64,000 nucleotides of DNA. Origin: Chitinophaga filiformis. Its GTDB lineage: Bacteria; Bacteroidota; Bacteroidia; Chitinophagales; Chitinophagaceae. The position numbers and the translations under genes were made by a program. The DNA lies in contig NZ_CP095855.1 in assembly GCF_023100805.1 (NCBI RefSeq), positions 7,605,001-7,669,000 of the forward strand. Reading direction: 5' to 3'. The notes beneath the pieces are model-generated. The model ran no database searches. It had not been told where the DNA came from and worked only from the letters and a program-made list of their open reading frames with translations. Each line of letters opens with the position of its first letter. Within the stretch, counting starts at the first letter, position 1. Below, piece after piece: positions 54,779-63,042 of the stretch.

Positions 54779-56539
54779 ATGAAGAACATGATCAGAACCG
54801 CCGCTCTGCTGGCGCTATGCTACTCCGCGCTACCTTCAGCGGCTCAGGACCTGAGCACCCGCTTTGAAAAGACGCGGGGACAGGAAACAGCTACTTATGA
54901 GGAATGCATCGCTTATTACCGTCAATTAGATAAACGTTTCCCACAGATCTCTATGAGAGAAATGGGCCCTACAGACGCCGGCTACCCATTGCACCTGGTA
55001 ATATACTCCCCTTCCGGAGATTTCAACTTTGCCAGCCTGCGCAAAAAAAATAAACGCATCATCCTCATCAATAACGGCATCCACTCTGGTGAACCCGACG
55101 GTATAGACGCATCCATGCTGCTGCTGCGTGACCTGGCGCTGGGTAAAAACAAATTGCCTGATAACATCGTCCTGGCTGTCATTCCCATATACAATATAGG
55201 CGGTGCGCTAAACCGTAGTACCAACTACCGGGTAGACCAGAATGGCCCTGCCGCCTTCGGTTCCCGTGGTAATGCCAGGAATTATGACCTGAACCGTGAC
55301 TTCATTAAAGCCGATTCCCGCAATGCCCGCTCTTTCCACCAGATATACCAGTTAACCGATCCAGACGTATTTGTAGATAACCACGTAAGTAATGGCGCTG
55401 ATTATCAACATGTCATGACCCTCTTGTCTACCGAGCATAACAAAATGGGGGGTGATATGGGCAGATTTCTCCATAACGAATTTGAACCCGGCCTCTACCA
55501 GCTGATGAAGGAAAAAGGTTATGACCTGGTCCCTTACGTCAATCACTTTGGCGAAACACCGGAACAGGGCTGGATCACTTATGCCGACGGTCCCCGTTAT
55601 TCCAGCGGTTATACCACCCTCTTCCATACCTTCGGATTTGTGCCCGAAACACATATGCTGAAGCCATATCCTCAGAGGGTACAGGCCACATATGCCCTCA
55701 TGGAATCGTTCATCAGTTTTGTCAGCACACATAGCGAACAGATTAAAACACTCCGCGCAGAAACCAAAGAAAAAGAAAAGGAACAAACCTATTTCCCGCT
55801 GGAATGGAGGGAAGATACCACCCACTTCAGTTATATCAATTTTAAAGGATATGCTGCCGGGCACAAACCCAGCGAGATATCCGGCGAACCACGCCTCTAT
55901 TACGACCGGACCAAACCCTTCGAAAAACAGGTAAAGTTCTATGACCATGTGGTAGCAAGAAATGAGATCACGAGACCAGAAGCGTATGTCATACCACAGG
56001 GTTGGTGGAATGTGCTGGATCTGCTGAAGAACAATAATGTGCAAATGAGGCGTTTTACACAGGATACAATCATCTATGTGGAGACTTACCACATAGATGA
56101 CTATAAGACCGCACCACGCCCTTACGAAGGCCATTATATCCACAGTGATGTAAAAGTGTCTGTTACCAAAGACTCTATGCAGTTCCGAAAAGGGGACTAT
56201 TATATTCCGATGAACCAGGTAGCCAACCGGTACCTGATCGAAACACTGGAGCCGACCGGAGGCGATTCTTTCTTTGCATGGAACTTCTTCGATCCCATCC
56301 TCATGAGAAAGGAAGGATATTCCCCTTATGTGTTTGAGGACATTGCTGCAGCATACCTCAAGTCCAATCCGACGTTACAGGAGCAGTTAAAACAGAAAAG
56401 AGAGGCCGACAGCACCTTCGCGAAAAGTGGTGAAGCACAGCTACGTTTCGTTTATGAACATTCACCTTATGCAGAACCAGGATATCTCAGGTATCCGGTA
56501 TTCAGGGTTGCCCGAAAGAAAGCATTTTACAGACAATAA
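54779..56539 (+). CDS. Exported M14-family zinc carboxypeptidase
   Basis: 586 residues with signal peptide 1-22 (ending PSAAQ). Zinc ligands appear as His and Glu in NNGIHSGEPDG and His in VDNHVSNGADYQH. The Arg-rich DLNRDF motif, also typical of M14, follows the substrate-binding region. A C-terminal beta-rich extension (about 400-586) is usual for large Bacteroidota M14 proteins. It probably trims peptides in the periplasm. It is a stand-alone gene ending in a terminator shared with the convergent ketosynthase gene. Confidence 0.9.
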   Translation: MKNMIRTAALLALCYSALPSAAQDLSTRFEKTRGQETATYEECIAYYRQLDKRFPQISMREMGPTDAGYPLHLVIYSPSGDFNFASLRKKNKRIILINNGIHSGEPDGIDASMLLLRDLALGKNKLPDNIVLAVIPIYNIGGALNRSTNYRVDQNGPAAFGSRGNARNYDLNRDFIKADSRNARSFHQIYQLTDPDVFVDNHVSNGADYQHVMTLLSTEHNKMGGDMGRFLHNEFEPGLYQLMKEKGYDLVPYVNHFGETPEQGWITYADGPRYSSGYTTLFHTFGFVPETHMLKPYPQRVQATYALMESFISFVSTHSEQIKTLRAETKEKEKEQTYFPLEWREDTTHFSYINFKGYAAGHKPSEISGEPRLYYDRTKPFEKQVKFYDHVVARNEITRPEAYVIPQGWWNVLDLLKNNNVQMRRFTQDTIIYVETYHIDDYKTAPRPYEGHYIHSDVKVSVTKDSMQFRKGDYYIPMNQVANRYLIETLEPTGGDSFFAWNFFDPILMRKEGYSPYVFEDIAAAYLKSNPTLQEQLKQKREADSTFAKSGEAQLRFVYEHSPYAEPGYLRYPVFRVARKKAFYRQ

Positions 56540-56548
56540 TTACTTAAG

Positions 56549-56577
56549 GGCTGTCCGGTACTCCGGGCGGCCTTTTT
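56549..56577 (+). terminator. Terminator after the M14 peptidase
   Basis: GGCTGTCCGG pairs with CCGGGCGGCC (two G-U pairs) followed by TTTTTG. It is close to the convergent ketosynthase stop at 56580. Confidence 0.75.
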
Positions 56578-56579
56578 GT

Positions 56580-57638
56580 TTACACCGTCTGTACCAGCAT
56601 AAACGTGTGCTGCTCTCCAAAAAAGTGATTATAGATCAGGATATTCCGCAATCTTGCAGGTGGCTGCTGCAACATCGGGAACCATTGTGAGGGGATCTGT
56701 TGCTGCTTCAATATCTGTGCAGCCAGCCAGAGGGCAAAAGCGCCGGCCGTTTCGTAATCGCCGCTCAGATGTTTGAATGGCAATTGAGGGCAATGGGTAT
56801 AACTATTCAGTACCTGGTAATAATGTTCATGATTACTGTCGGCATTTGCACCTGTCATTACCAGGTCTATGTCTGTTGCCTGTAAGCCACGTTGCCGCAG
56901 GAATTGAGGTAAGGCAGCACTCAGTTTTCCGGGGGATGGTTTATATAACATTTCCAGTCCTCCGATCTGTGCATAAGTCTGCGCTGTTGCTAAAGGAGCC
57001 AGTAAAAAGAATATGGCCCCTTCTCCGGCGATCGTACCAGGAGACATGTGCTCATACAACGTATCATTGGATATTGTTTCCTTCTTCCAATGACCGATAC
57101 GACTCTTTATGAAAAAGTGTTCTGTTGTGATCTCGTCAAATGCGCCTGCCAATACATCAGAGGTGCCTTCATGCAATAAGAGCATGCTGTCCAGCAGGGC
57201 ATGTTCAAATGAAAAGCCCCGGTGTACAAATGTGTTGTTGTACGTTGTACATTTCTGCTGTAAGGCGATCAGACCATTTACTGCATTGTAAGTAGATTGA
57301 ATGAAAGGGGTAGGGTTCAGGGCCCGTTCCTGGTAATCGCGGATCTCTTTGATAAAACGTTCTGTGTCCTGCAGACTGCCCTTACCGGTACCGGTCACAA
57401 TGGCGCCGGGAACGGCAATACCGCTGTCCTGCAGGCATTTCAGCGATGCTGTCAGCCCCATTTTGAGCACACGCGTCATCCGGCGCAAGCTGTTGGGAGC
57501 TATAAAGGAACGATAATCAGGTTCTATGCAGGAAAGCATATTTCCCCGGGTAATCGCCACCGGCTGCGACAGGTCTCCCTCAAACGTATGCTGGGGCGTA
57601 ATGGCAGCCAATCCCTGTATATAACACTTACCCTTCAT
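56580..57638 (-). CDS. Degenerate ketosynthase, chain-length-factor-like (flexirubin-type cluster)
   Basis: 352 residues with a thiolase-like fold. At the place of the nucleophilic Cys the sequence reads NNTFVHRGFSFEHALLD, and the usual GH in the second His motif reads SGDYETAGAF, so the catalytic Cys and at least one His are missing. That is how chain-length factors look: they pair with an active ketosynthase and set polyene length. The active partner is the next gene upstream, overlapping by 11 bp. Function in the pigment pathway is inferred from context. Confidence 0.82.
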   Translation of the reverse strand: MKGKCYIQGLAAITPQHTFEGDLSQPVAITRGNMLSCIEPDYRSFIAPNSLRRMTRVLKMGLTASLKCLQDSGIAVPGAIVTGTGKGSLQDTERFIKEIRDYQERALNPTPFIQSTYNAVNGLIALQQKCTTYNNTFVHRGFSFEHALLDSMLLLHEGTSDVLAGAFDEITTEHFFIKSRIGHWKKETISNDTLYEHMSPGTIAGEGAIFFLLAPLATAQTYAQIGGLEMLYKPSPGKLSAALPQFLRQRGLQATDIDLVMTGANADSNHEHYYQVLNSYTHCPQLPFKHLSGDYETAGAFALWLAAQILKQQQIPSQWFPMLQQPPARLRNILIYNHFFGEQHTFMLVQTV

Positions 57639-58842
57639 ATTTGCTGATCAGCAGGGAGGCATTGTTTCCGCCAAAACCAAATGAGTTTGACAGCACATTA
57701 CGCACGGGATAATGCTCCAGTAAACGGGTTTCCGGCGTAATGTACAATTCCTGCATTTTATCTTTAAAGTGGAGATTAGGAAATATTATCTGATGAGAGA
57801 TAGCCAATACGGCATAAATAGCCTCTATCCCTCCTGCGGCTGCCAAAGCATGACCGGTAAACGGTTTCGTACTGCTGAACTTGGGCACCTCCATGCCAAA
57901 TAAACGCTGTAAGGCCATGCCCTCTGCCACATCATTGCTGAGCGTAGCAGTGCCATGTACATTCACATACTGGATATCTGCAGGTGTACAGCCGCCCATT
58001 TCCATGGCGGTCTTCATAGCCGCATAGGCGCCGTCGCCATCCGGAGAAGGGGCCGTAGGATGGAATGCTTCGTTGGTATTGGCATAACCATTCAGCGTAG
58101 CCAGTACCCGCGCATTCCGCTCTTTCACAAGCGATTCGCTTTCGAGTACCAGGTAAGCCGCACCCTCTCCCAGATTCAGACCGTTACGGTCATTGTCGAA
58201 AGGACGGCAGGGGCGCTTATCTACATTCTTAAGCGAGTTAAAACCATTCAGGGTAAAACGGGTCAGCGCTTCTGTGCCACCACAGATCACCCGGCGCACT
58301 ATGCCGGCTTTGATCAGTCTTGCGCCATACATCAACGCATTGGCGGACGATGAACAGGCGGTACTGATGGTGGTAACAGGTCCGTTGATGCCTGCTACAT
58401 CAGCAATCTGCTGGGTGCAGTCGGCACAATCCAGGGTATCGATATATTTAACGAAATCGCCCGTTTTTTCCGGGTCTGCAATGTCGAAATAAACATTCTC
58501 CGTATCGCACATCCCCCCTACGGTAGACGCGTTGATAAAACCGGTGGATTCATCTTCCAGGTTACTGAGACCTGCATGCTTCAGGGCTTCCTGCATGGCG
58601 ATCAGCCCCAGCAGCGTAGTACGGGTATATCCTTCTTTACCGGCAATACCAGCCATTTCACTGAGGGCAGGCGTGGTATGCTTTACTTCAGCTACCGGTA
58701 AAACGTCCCTGTAAATGGTATCCAGCTGCCTGGTGAAATCCAGTCCACTCTTCTGCGCGCACAGGCTCCGGAGATTTTCTGCTACGTTATCACCAATGGC
58801 GGTGATCATGCCTAAGCCTGTTATAAACACTCTTTCCGCCAT
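57628..58842 (-). CDS. Beta-ketoacyl-ACP synthase (FabF-like), polyene pigment pathway
   Basis: 404 residues. The Cys-His-His triad is intact: Cys in TISTACSSSANAL, His in VNVHGTATLSND and His in KPFTGHALAAAGG. It should condense malonyl-ACP units on the ACP encoded 14 bp upstream. Together with the degenerate ketosynthase it resembles the KS/CLF pairs of aryl-polyene and flexirubin clusters of Bacteroidota. It could be mistaken for housekeeping FabF, but the neighbourhood argues for a specialised role. Confidence 0.88.
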   Translation of the reverse strand: MAERVFITGLGMITAIGDNVAENLRSLCAQKSGLDFTRQLDTIYRDVLPVAEVKHTTPALSEMAGIAGKEGYTRTTLLGLIAMQEALKHAGLSNLEDESTGFINASTVGGMCDTENVYFDIADPEKTGDFVKYIDTLDCADCTQQIADVAGINGPVTTISTACSSSANALMYGARLIKAGIVRRVICGGTEALTRFTLNGFNSLKNVDKRPCRPFDNDRNGLNLGEGAAYLVLESESLVKERNARVLATLNGYANTNEAFHPTAPSPDGDGAYAAMKTAMEMGGCTPADIQYVNVHGTATLSNDVAEGMALQRLFGMEVPKFSSTKPFTGHALAAAGGIEAIYAVLAISHQIIFPNLHFKDKMQELYITPETRLLEHYPVRNVLSNSFGFGGNNASLLISKYEG

Positions 58843-58856
58843 GCCGGGTATACGCC

Positions 58857-59117
58857 TTACGCAGGTTGTTGTTTGGATTGAATAAATTCTGCCATAGACT
58901 GAACAGACTGTAATATTTTTCTTCCTTCGCGGGGATCTTCTACTTTGATCTGGTAATGCCTTTCCAGCAATACCATCAGCTCAAGGGAGTCAATGCTATC
59001 AAGGCCCAGACCTTCACCAAACAAAGGTGCATTGTCATCAATGTCTTCAGGACGTGTGTCCTGCAGGTTCAAGGCCTCAATAATCTGAACTTTCAATTTC
59101 TGTTTTAATTCTTCCAT
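58857..59117 (-). CDS. Acyl carrier protein
   Basis: About 86 residues from the ATG at 59117 (the longer frame from 59174 adds a basic tail unlike an ACP). The phosphopantetheine-attachment Ser is in GLGLDSIDSLE. The four-helix, acidic composition is typical. It probably carries the growing polyene for the adjacent ketosynthases. Confidence 0.9.
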   Translation of the reverse strand: MEELKQKLKVQIIEALNLQDTRPEDIDDNAPLFGEGLGLDSIDSLELMVLLERHYQIKVEDPREGRKILQSVQSMAEFIQSKQQPA

Positions 59118-59249
59118 AGTTTTTGTTGCAGGTTTAAGTTCCCTTTTTTCCGGGAGCCTGGCCACCATCCGCAATTTTCACGCCAGGTGGCCGTAAAAAT
59201 ACAGCTTTACATCCAATAGTCAATACGCGCCATACTCAGCAGGACTTCC

Positions 59250-60536
59250 CTAGCTGAGCCGCTTCTTCTCTATCAGCGCCGCGATACACAATAGCACTAC
59301 CGCAAATGATACCAGTTTGCCCATATGCCTCCAGATATGCGCCACACCTTCATTCCGCAGATAAATATCATTGATCGCATCCAGTCCCCAGCTAAGCGGC
59401 GACAGGTGGCCAATGAACTGCATATGTGATGGCATGATCTCCAGGGGTATCCAGATACCGCCAATGGCAGACAGGATAACGATGGATATAGCGCCAAAGT
59501 TCAGGGCCTGGTTGGGCGTTTTAAACACAGTTCCCACCAGTATGCCGTACGATGTAGACGCCAGCCCGATCCCCACCGCTACAATGAATGCTGCCAGCAG
59601 GCTCTGTCCCAGCATCAGCTTCGGCAATCCAAGCAATGGTAACAGGTAAATGCCTACCTGCATCATCAGGTAAAACTGCACCACACATACCGCTACAAAG
59701 AACAACATCTTACCCGTCAGGATGGCCAGGTAGGAACCGGGGATCAGCTTCATTCTCAGCAGGCTGCCATCTTCCCTTTCCCTGATCATATTACCTGCAA
59801 TAGGTATTACGATGAAGAACATGGCAAAGATGCTCCATGCCGGCACGTTGTGCTGCACAGAATTGGATATCACGTCTAATTCTTCCGAAGGCCCCGTCAG
59901 TTGCTCTTTCAGCCCTACCGCCTTGAGCTGTATCACCATAGAATCGCTTTCAGGAACATCTTTCCGCTTCAATTGTTGCTTGATCCTTTCCAGCAGCAGG
60001 TCTGTCTCCACCTGCGTCAGGAAATTATCCAGCGCCTGATGAATAGCACTTTTAAAGGCTTTCTTTGAAGCGGGATCAAAATAGACGGTCACATTCAGTG
60101 AATCTTTACGGCTGCTTACCGGCAGTACTCCGGGCATGCCCATACGCTTCGAAATATCGTTAACGATCTTATTCGCATTGCTCACAATAGCGCCGGTAGC
60201 ACCATGAGGAATGATGATACAGATCTTGTATTCACCTTCATTCACCAGGTCTCTGGCCTGCTGTTCCGTTACAGGCTGGCCTTTCAGGGAATCTATCACC
60301 CGGAACTGCGGACTGTATTCCAATCCATCCCTGATATATTTTCCCAGGCGTCCATGATCATTATCCACGGTCAGGATATCAAATCTCAGCTCCTGGTAAT
60401 CACGGAAAGGCGCATCTTCTATCATAGCCATTACGGTGATCAGTACCACCGGCATAGCAAATAACAACGTCAGTCCCGTCCTGTCGCGCAGCAGTAATAA
60501 CCATTCTTTTCGTATCGTAGCCAGTAGTCGTAACAT
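59250..60536 (-). CDS. ABC-2 type transporter permease
   Basis: 428 residues. An N-terminal membrane segment (about 15-35), a large extracytoplasmic domain (40-220), then five C-terminal membrane segments define the ABC2_membrane_3 architecture. The preceding ATPase gene is 10 bp upstream. The pair probably exports the pigment or a precursor to the outer membrane; substrate is inferred from the cluster. Confidence 0.88.
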   Translation of the reverse strand: MLRLLATIRKEWLLLLRDRTGLTLLFAMPVVLITVMAMIEDAPFRDYQELRFDILTVDNDHGRLGKYIRDGLEYSPQFRVIDSLKGQPVTEQQARDLVNEGEYKICIIIPHGATGAIVSNANKIVNDISKRMGMPGVLPVSSRKDSLNVTVYFDPASKKAFKSAIHQALDNFLTQVETDLLLERIKQQLKRKDVPESDSMVIQLKAVGLKEQLTGPSEELDVISNSVQHNVPAWSIFAMFFIVIPIAGNMIREREDGSLLRMKLIPGSYLAILTGKMLFFVAVCVVQFYLMMQVGIYLLPLLGLPKLMLGQSLLAAFIVAVGIGLASTSYGILVGTVFKTPNQALNFGAISIVILSAIGGIWIPLEIMPSHMQFIGHLSPLSWGLDAINDIYLRNEGVAHIWRHMGKLVSFAVVLLCIAALIEKKRLS

Positions 60537-60546
60537 CCGGTTTTTA

Positions 60547-61293
60547 TTAGTCTCTCAATGCATGTCCGGTATAATGCAGGAACACGTCTTCCAGGTTGCG
60601 GCATTCAGGATGCTTTGCTATCAGCTCAGTGGTGCTGCCCTGAACAACTGCTTTGCCTTCATCAATAATGGCTACCTCCTGGCAGATGGTCTGTGCTTCA
60701 TCCAGCAGGTGCGAAGTATATACGATGCTTACTCCCTGCCGGTTATAATCACGGAGGAACTGCAGTATCATACTGCGCGACTGCACATCCACACCAGCTG
60801 TAGGTTCGTCCAGCACCAGCAGCTGCGGCTGGTGTAAGATAGCTGCAATGATATTGGTACGGCGTTTCATTCCGCCCGAAAAATGCCTCACCTGTTTATG
60901 GCCGTTCTTTTCCAGCCCGAATACCTGGAGATAATCATCAATACGGTTGCGCAGGGATTTCCCTTTCAGTCCGTACAGGTTACCGAAATATTCCAGGTTT
61001 TCAACCGCAGTAAGATGGGGGAATAATGCGATCTGCTGGGGCACAATACCGATCAGCCCTTTAATGGCCTCCCGGTTCATGGCATTCTGAGGCAGATCGA
61101 AGATCTGTACCTGCCCGGCATCTGCTTTTATCAAACCACAGAGGATAGAAATAGTAGTGGTCTTTCCAGCACCGTTAGGTCCTAACAGGCCCACAATGGC
61201 CCCTTTCGGAAAACTAAAGCTCAGGCCTTTCAATGATGGTTCCAGCGCTCCCTGATATGTTTTGTGCAGATCCTGCACCAGAATGCTGGTCAT
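60547..61293 (-). CDS. ABC transporter ATP-binding protein
   Basis: 248 residues with Walker A GPNGAGKTT, signature FSGGMKRR and Walker B LLVLDEPTAGVD. It shares one base with the BtrH-like gene and is followed directly by the permease gene. It energises the exporter encoded at 59250-60536. Confidence 0.95.
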   Translation of the reverse strand: MTSILVQDLHKTYQGALEPSLKGLSFSFPKGAIVGLLGPNGAGKTTTISILCGLIKADAGQVQIFDLPQNAMNREAIKGLIGIVPQQIALFPHLTAVENLEYFGNLYGLKGKSLRNRIDDYLQVFGLEKNGHKQVRHFSGGMKRRTNIIAAILHQPQLLVLDEPTAGVDVQSRSMILQFLRDYNRQGVSIVYTSHLLDEAQTICQEVAIIDEGKAVVQGSTTELIAKHPECRNLEDVFLHYTGHALRD

Positions 61294-62318
61294 TATAATT
61301 TTACTTTCGACAATTTACGGAATAGCACTTCTTCTTCTGCTGCACATTGCATCAGCATTTCACTGAGCTCTGCATAAGAGATATTATTCACACTCCGGCT
61401 CTTGCATACCCTGCCTGCGTTGAAGGCAAAGTTACGCCAGGTGTCCCCTATACGGGTCAGCTCTGCAGAGATCTCTGACAGCTCACTCCTTTTCAGGATA
61501 CCTGCCGCTTCCTGTAAAAAGGCCGCATACATAAAACGGAAACCTGCACCACCGGTACCGATCTCCTCCTGCATACGGATGATATTACCCAGGTACAACA
61601 CCGCTTTCCTGTCGCCCACCTTCTCCGGATAATACCTCAGTCGCTTTGCCAGGAAACGGATCCCTTTCACACCAAAAAAAGGCAGGGGGATATGCAACAT
61701 ATCACTGCAAGCCTGCTTGATCCCATCACGTATAGGTTGCTCCAGCGATACCTTTTCCGGTACTTCTACCGGATAATACATTTTTCCTTTCGGAGCAGGG
61801 AAACCTTTTGCAAAACGGGCCTCTGCCAGGCTTACCGGATCTATCTGTGTAACAGTTTCCATGATCGGATCACTGATACGGTAGTTGTCTCCATCCTTAC
61901 CGAATGCCACCAGGTTGTGCGCATTGAAATGGAAACGATATGCCGGCGGGAAATAAGGCAGGTAATATACACTGGAAAGCAATCCTACAGGCTTGCCTGT
62001 TTCCAGTATACGGTCCAGCGCTGCCATACCTTTCTCAGGACTGGAAAATGTCTGTGATTCCATTTTAACCCCCAGCCGTTTGCATACTCTCTTGAATATA
62101 GCACCCGGCACCACCCGATAAGTTGTACCCGGAACACCGTTCACCTTTACAAAAGGCAGATGACCGAAGAAAATACCGGCTCCTATACCAAACGCCATCG
62201 GTTCACTGATATGTAAACCGTAATGGCGGAAGATATTTGAAATAACCCCACTCTCACAATGGGCAGTTTGCTCGTGGCTGAACTGAATATCACTCATAAC
62301 TTCCAGTACCTCATCCAT
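61293..62318 (-). CDS. BtrH N-terminal-domain protein (DUF4872-like)
   Basis: 341 residues. The N-terminal half carries the BtrH-like pattern AHCESGVISNIFRHYG and ...SEPMAFGIGAGIFFGHLPF, a cysteine-peptidase-like fold named from butirosin biosynthesis; C22 and H89-type residues are candidates for catalysis. Such proteins occur in Bacteroidota aryl-polyene/flexirubin clusters, where an acyl-transfer or maturation role is suspected. The C-terminal helical half is of the DUF4872 type. It overlaps the ABC ATPase by one base. Confidence 0.75.
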   Translation of the reverse strand: MDEVLEVMSDIQFSHEQTAHCESGVISNIFRHYGLHISEPMAFGIGAGIFFGHLPFVKVNGVPGTTYRVVPGAIFKRVCKRLGVKMESQTFSSPEKGMAALDRILETGKPVGLLSSVYYLPYFPPAYRFHFNAHNLVAFGKDGDNYRISDPIMETVTQIDPVSLAEARFAKGFPAPKGKMYYPVEVPEKVSLEQPIRDGIKQACSDMLHIPLPFFGVKGIRFLAKRLRYYPEKVGDRKAVLYLGNIIRMQEEIGTGGAGFRFMYAAFLQEAAGILKRSELSEISAELTRIGDTWRNFAFNAGRVCKSRSVNNISYAELSEMLMQCAAEEEVLFRKLSKVKL

Positions 62319-62379
62319 TTGGATATAATTTATTGAGCGTCCTGCGGGAACTGGTCCTGCAGGATCTGTTTACGCTTGA

Positions 62380-62778
62380 TTATCTGATATTTTTCAATTC
62401 CTGTACGCTGATCTTGAATGCTGCCGCATACTTGCGCAACATTTTATCGTTCAGCTTATTAAAAACGGCTGGTTTCATATGGCGTTTTACCTGCCACTGG
62501 AACTTACCTACATAACTGGCCAGTAATGGCAGGTCCATGATGGTCTTCTCCATGTAGTACACTACCGGACTGACTTCACCCGCCAACACCTGCGCCCTGG
62601 CTTTTTCCACACGTTCATTGATCTCTTCCCACGCCTGCTTCATCGCTACATTCTCAGGCTCCCAGCCTACACTGGTTACCGGTACGTACTGACCCGCATT
62701 GTCGGTGGCATAAAACAACTGTTTGAAAGTACCTTCATGCATGTTGTCACCATCCTGGGGAACTTCCTCTTTTTTCAT
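62380..62778 (-). CDS. Small conserved protein of the pigment cluster
   Basis: 132 residues, mostly helical and charged, no signal peptide or membrane segment. Not assigned to a named family. It lies 61 bp upstream of the BtrH-like gene on the same strand, and proteins of this size and character recur in flexirubin-type clusters. Role unknown. Confidence 0.65.
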   Translation of the reverse strand: MKKEEVPQDGDNMHEGTFKQLFYATDNAGQYVPVTSVGWEPENVAMKQAWEEINERVEKARAQVLAGEVSPVVYYMEKTIMDLPLLASYVGKFQWQVKRHMKPAVFNKLNDKMLRKYAAAFKISVQELKNIR

Positions 62779-63042
62779 GTGTATTATGTTTGAGCCAAAT
62801 TTACATTTATATTATATATCATATACCAAAAAAGAAAGGAGCTTACGCCCCCTCTTAATGATGTATTTGTAATTCGTCTGATGTTCGATGGCGTTGATCC
62901 GCATTCACAACGTGCATCCGGTTTGACGTCCCCCGGGTTTACAACCCGGGGCTACAAACACGTAACCCCTGGCGGGTTATGTCCGAGTGCTGTTGTTATG
63001 CCTCATATTCAAACGCCAGATCAATCAGGATTTTCCGATATT
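62779..63042. other. Intergenic region carrying REP-like palindromes
   Basis: A 264-bp gap inside an otherwise tightly packed cluster. It contains the palindromes at 62931-62951 and 62963-62979 and no gene. Confidence 0.6.
62931..62951. repeat. REP-like palindrome CCCCGGGTT...AACCCGGGG
   Basis: Nine-base perfect arms around TAC, flanked by GGCTAC on the right, a form common in dispersed REP-type repeats of many bacteria. A second short palindrome, TAACCC/GGGTTA (62963-62979), follows. No T-run, so not an ordinary terminator. Confidence 0.8.
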
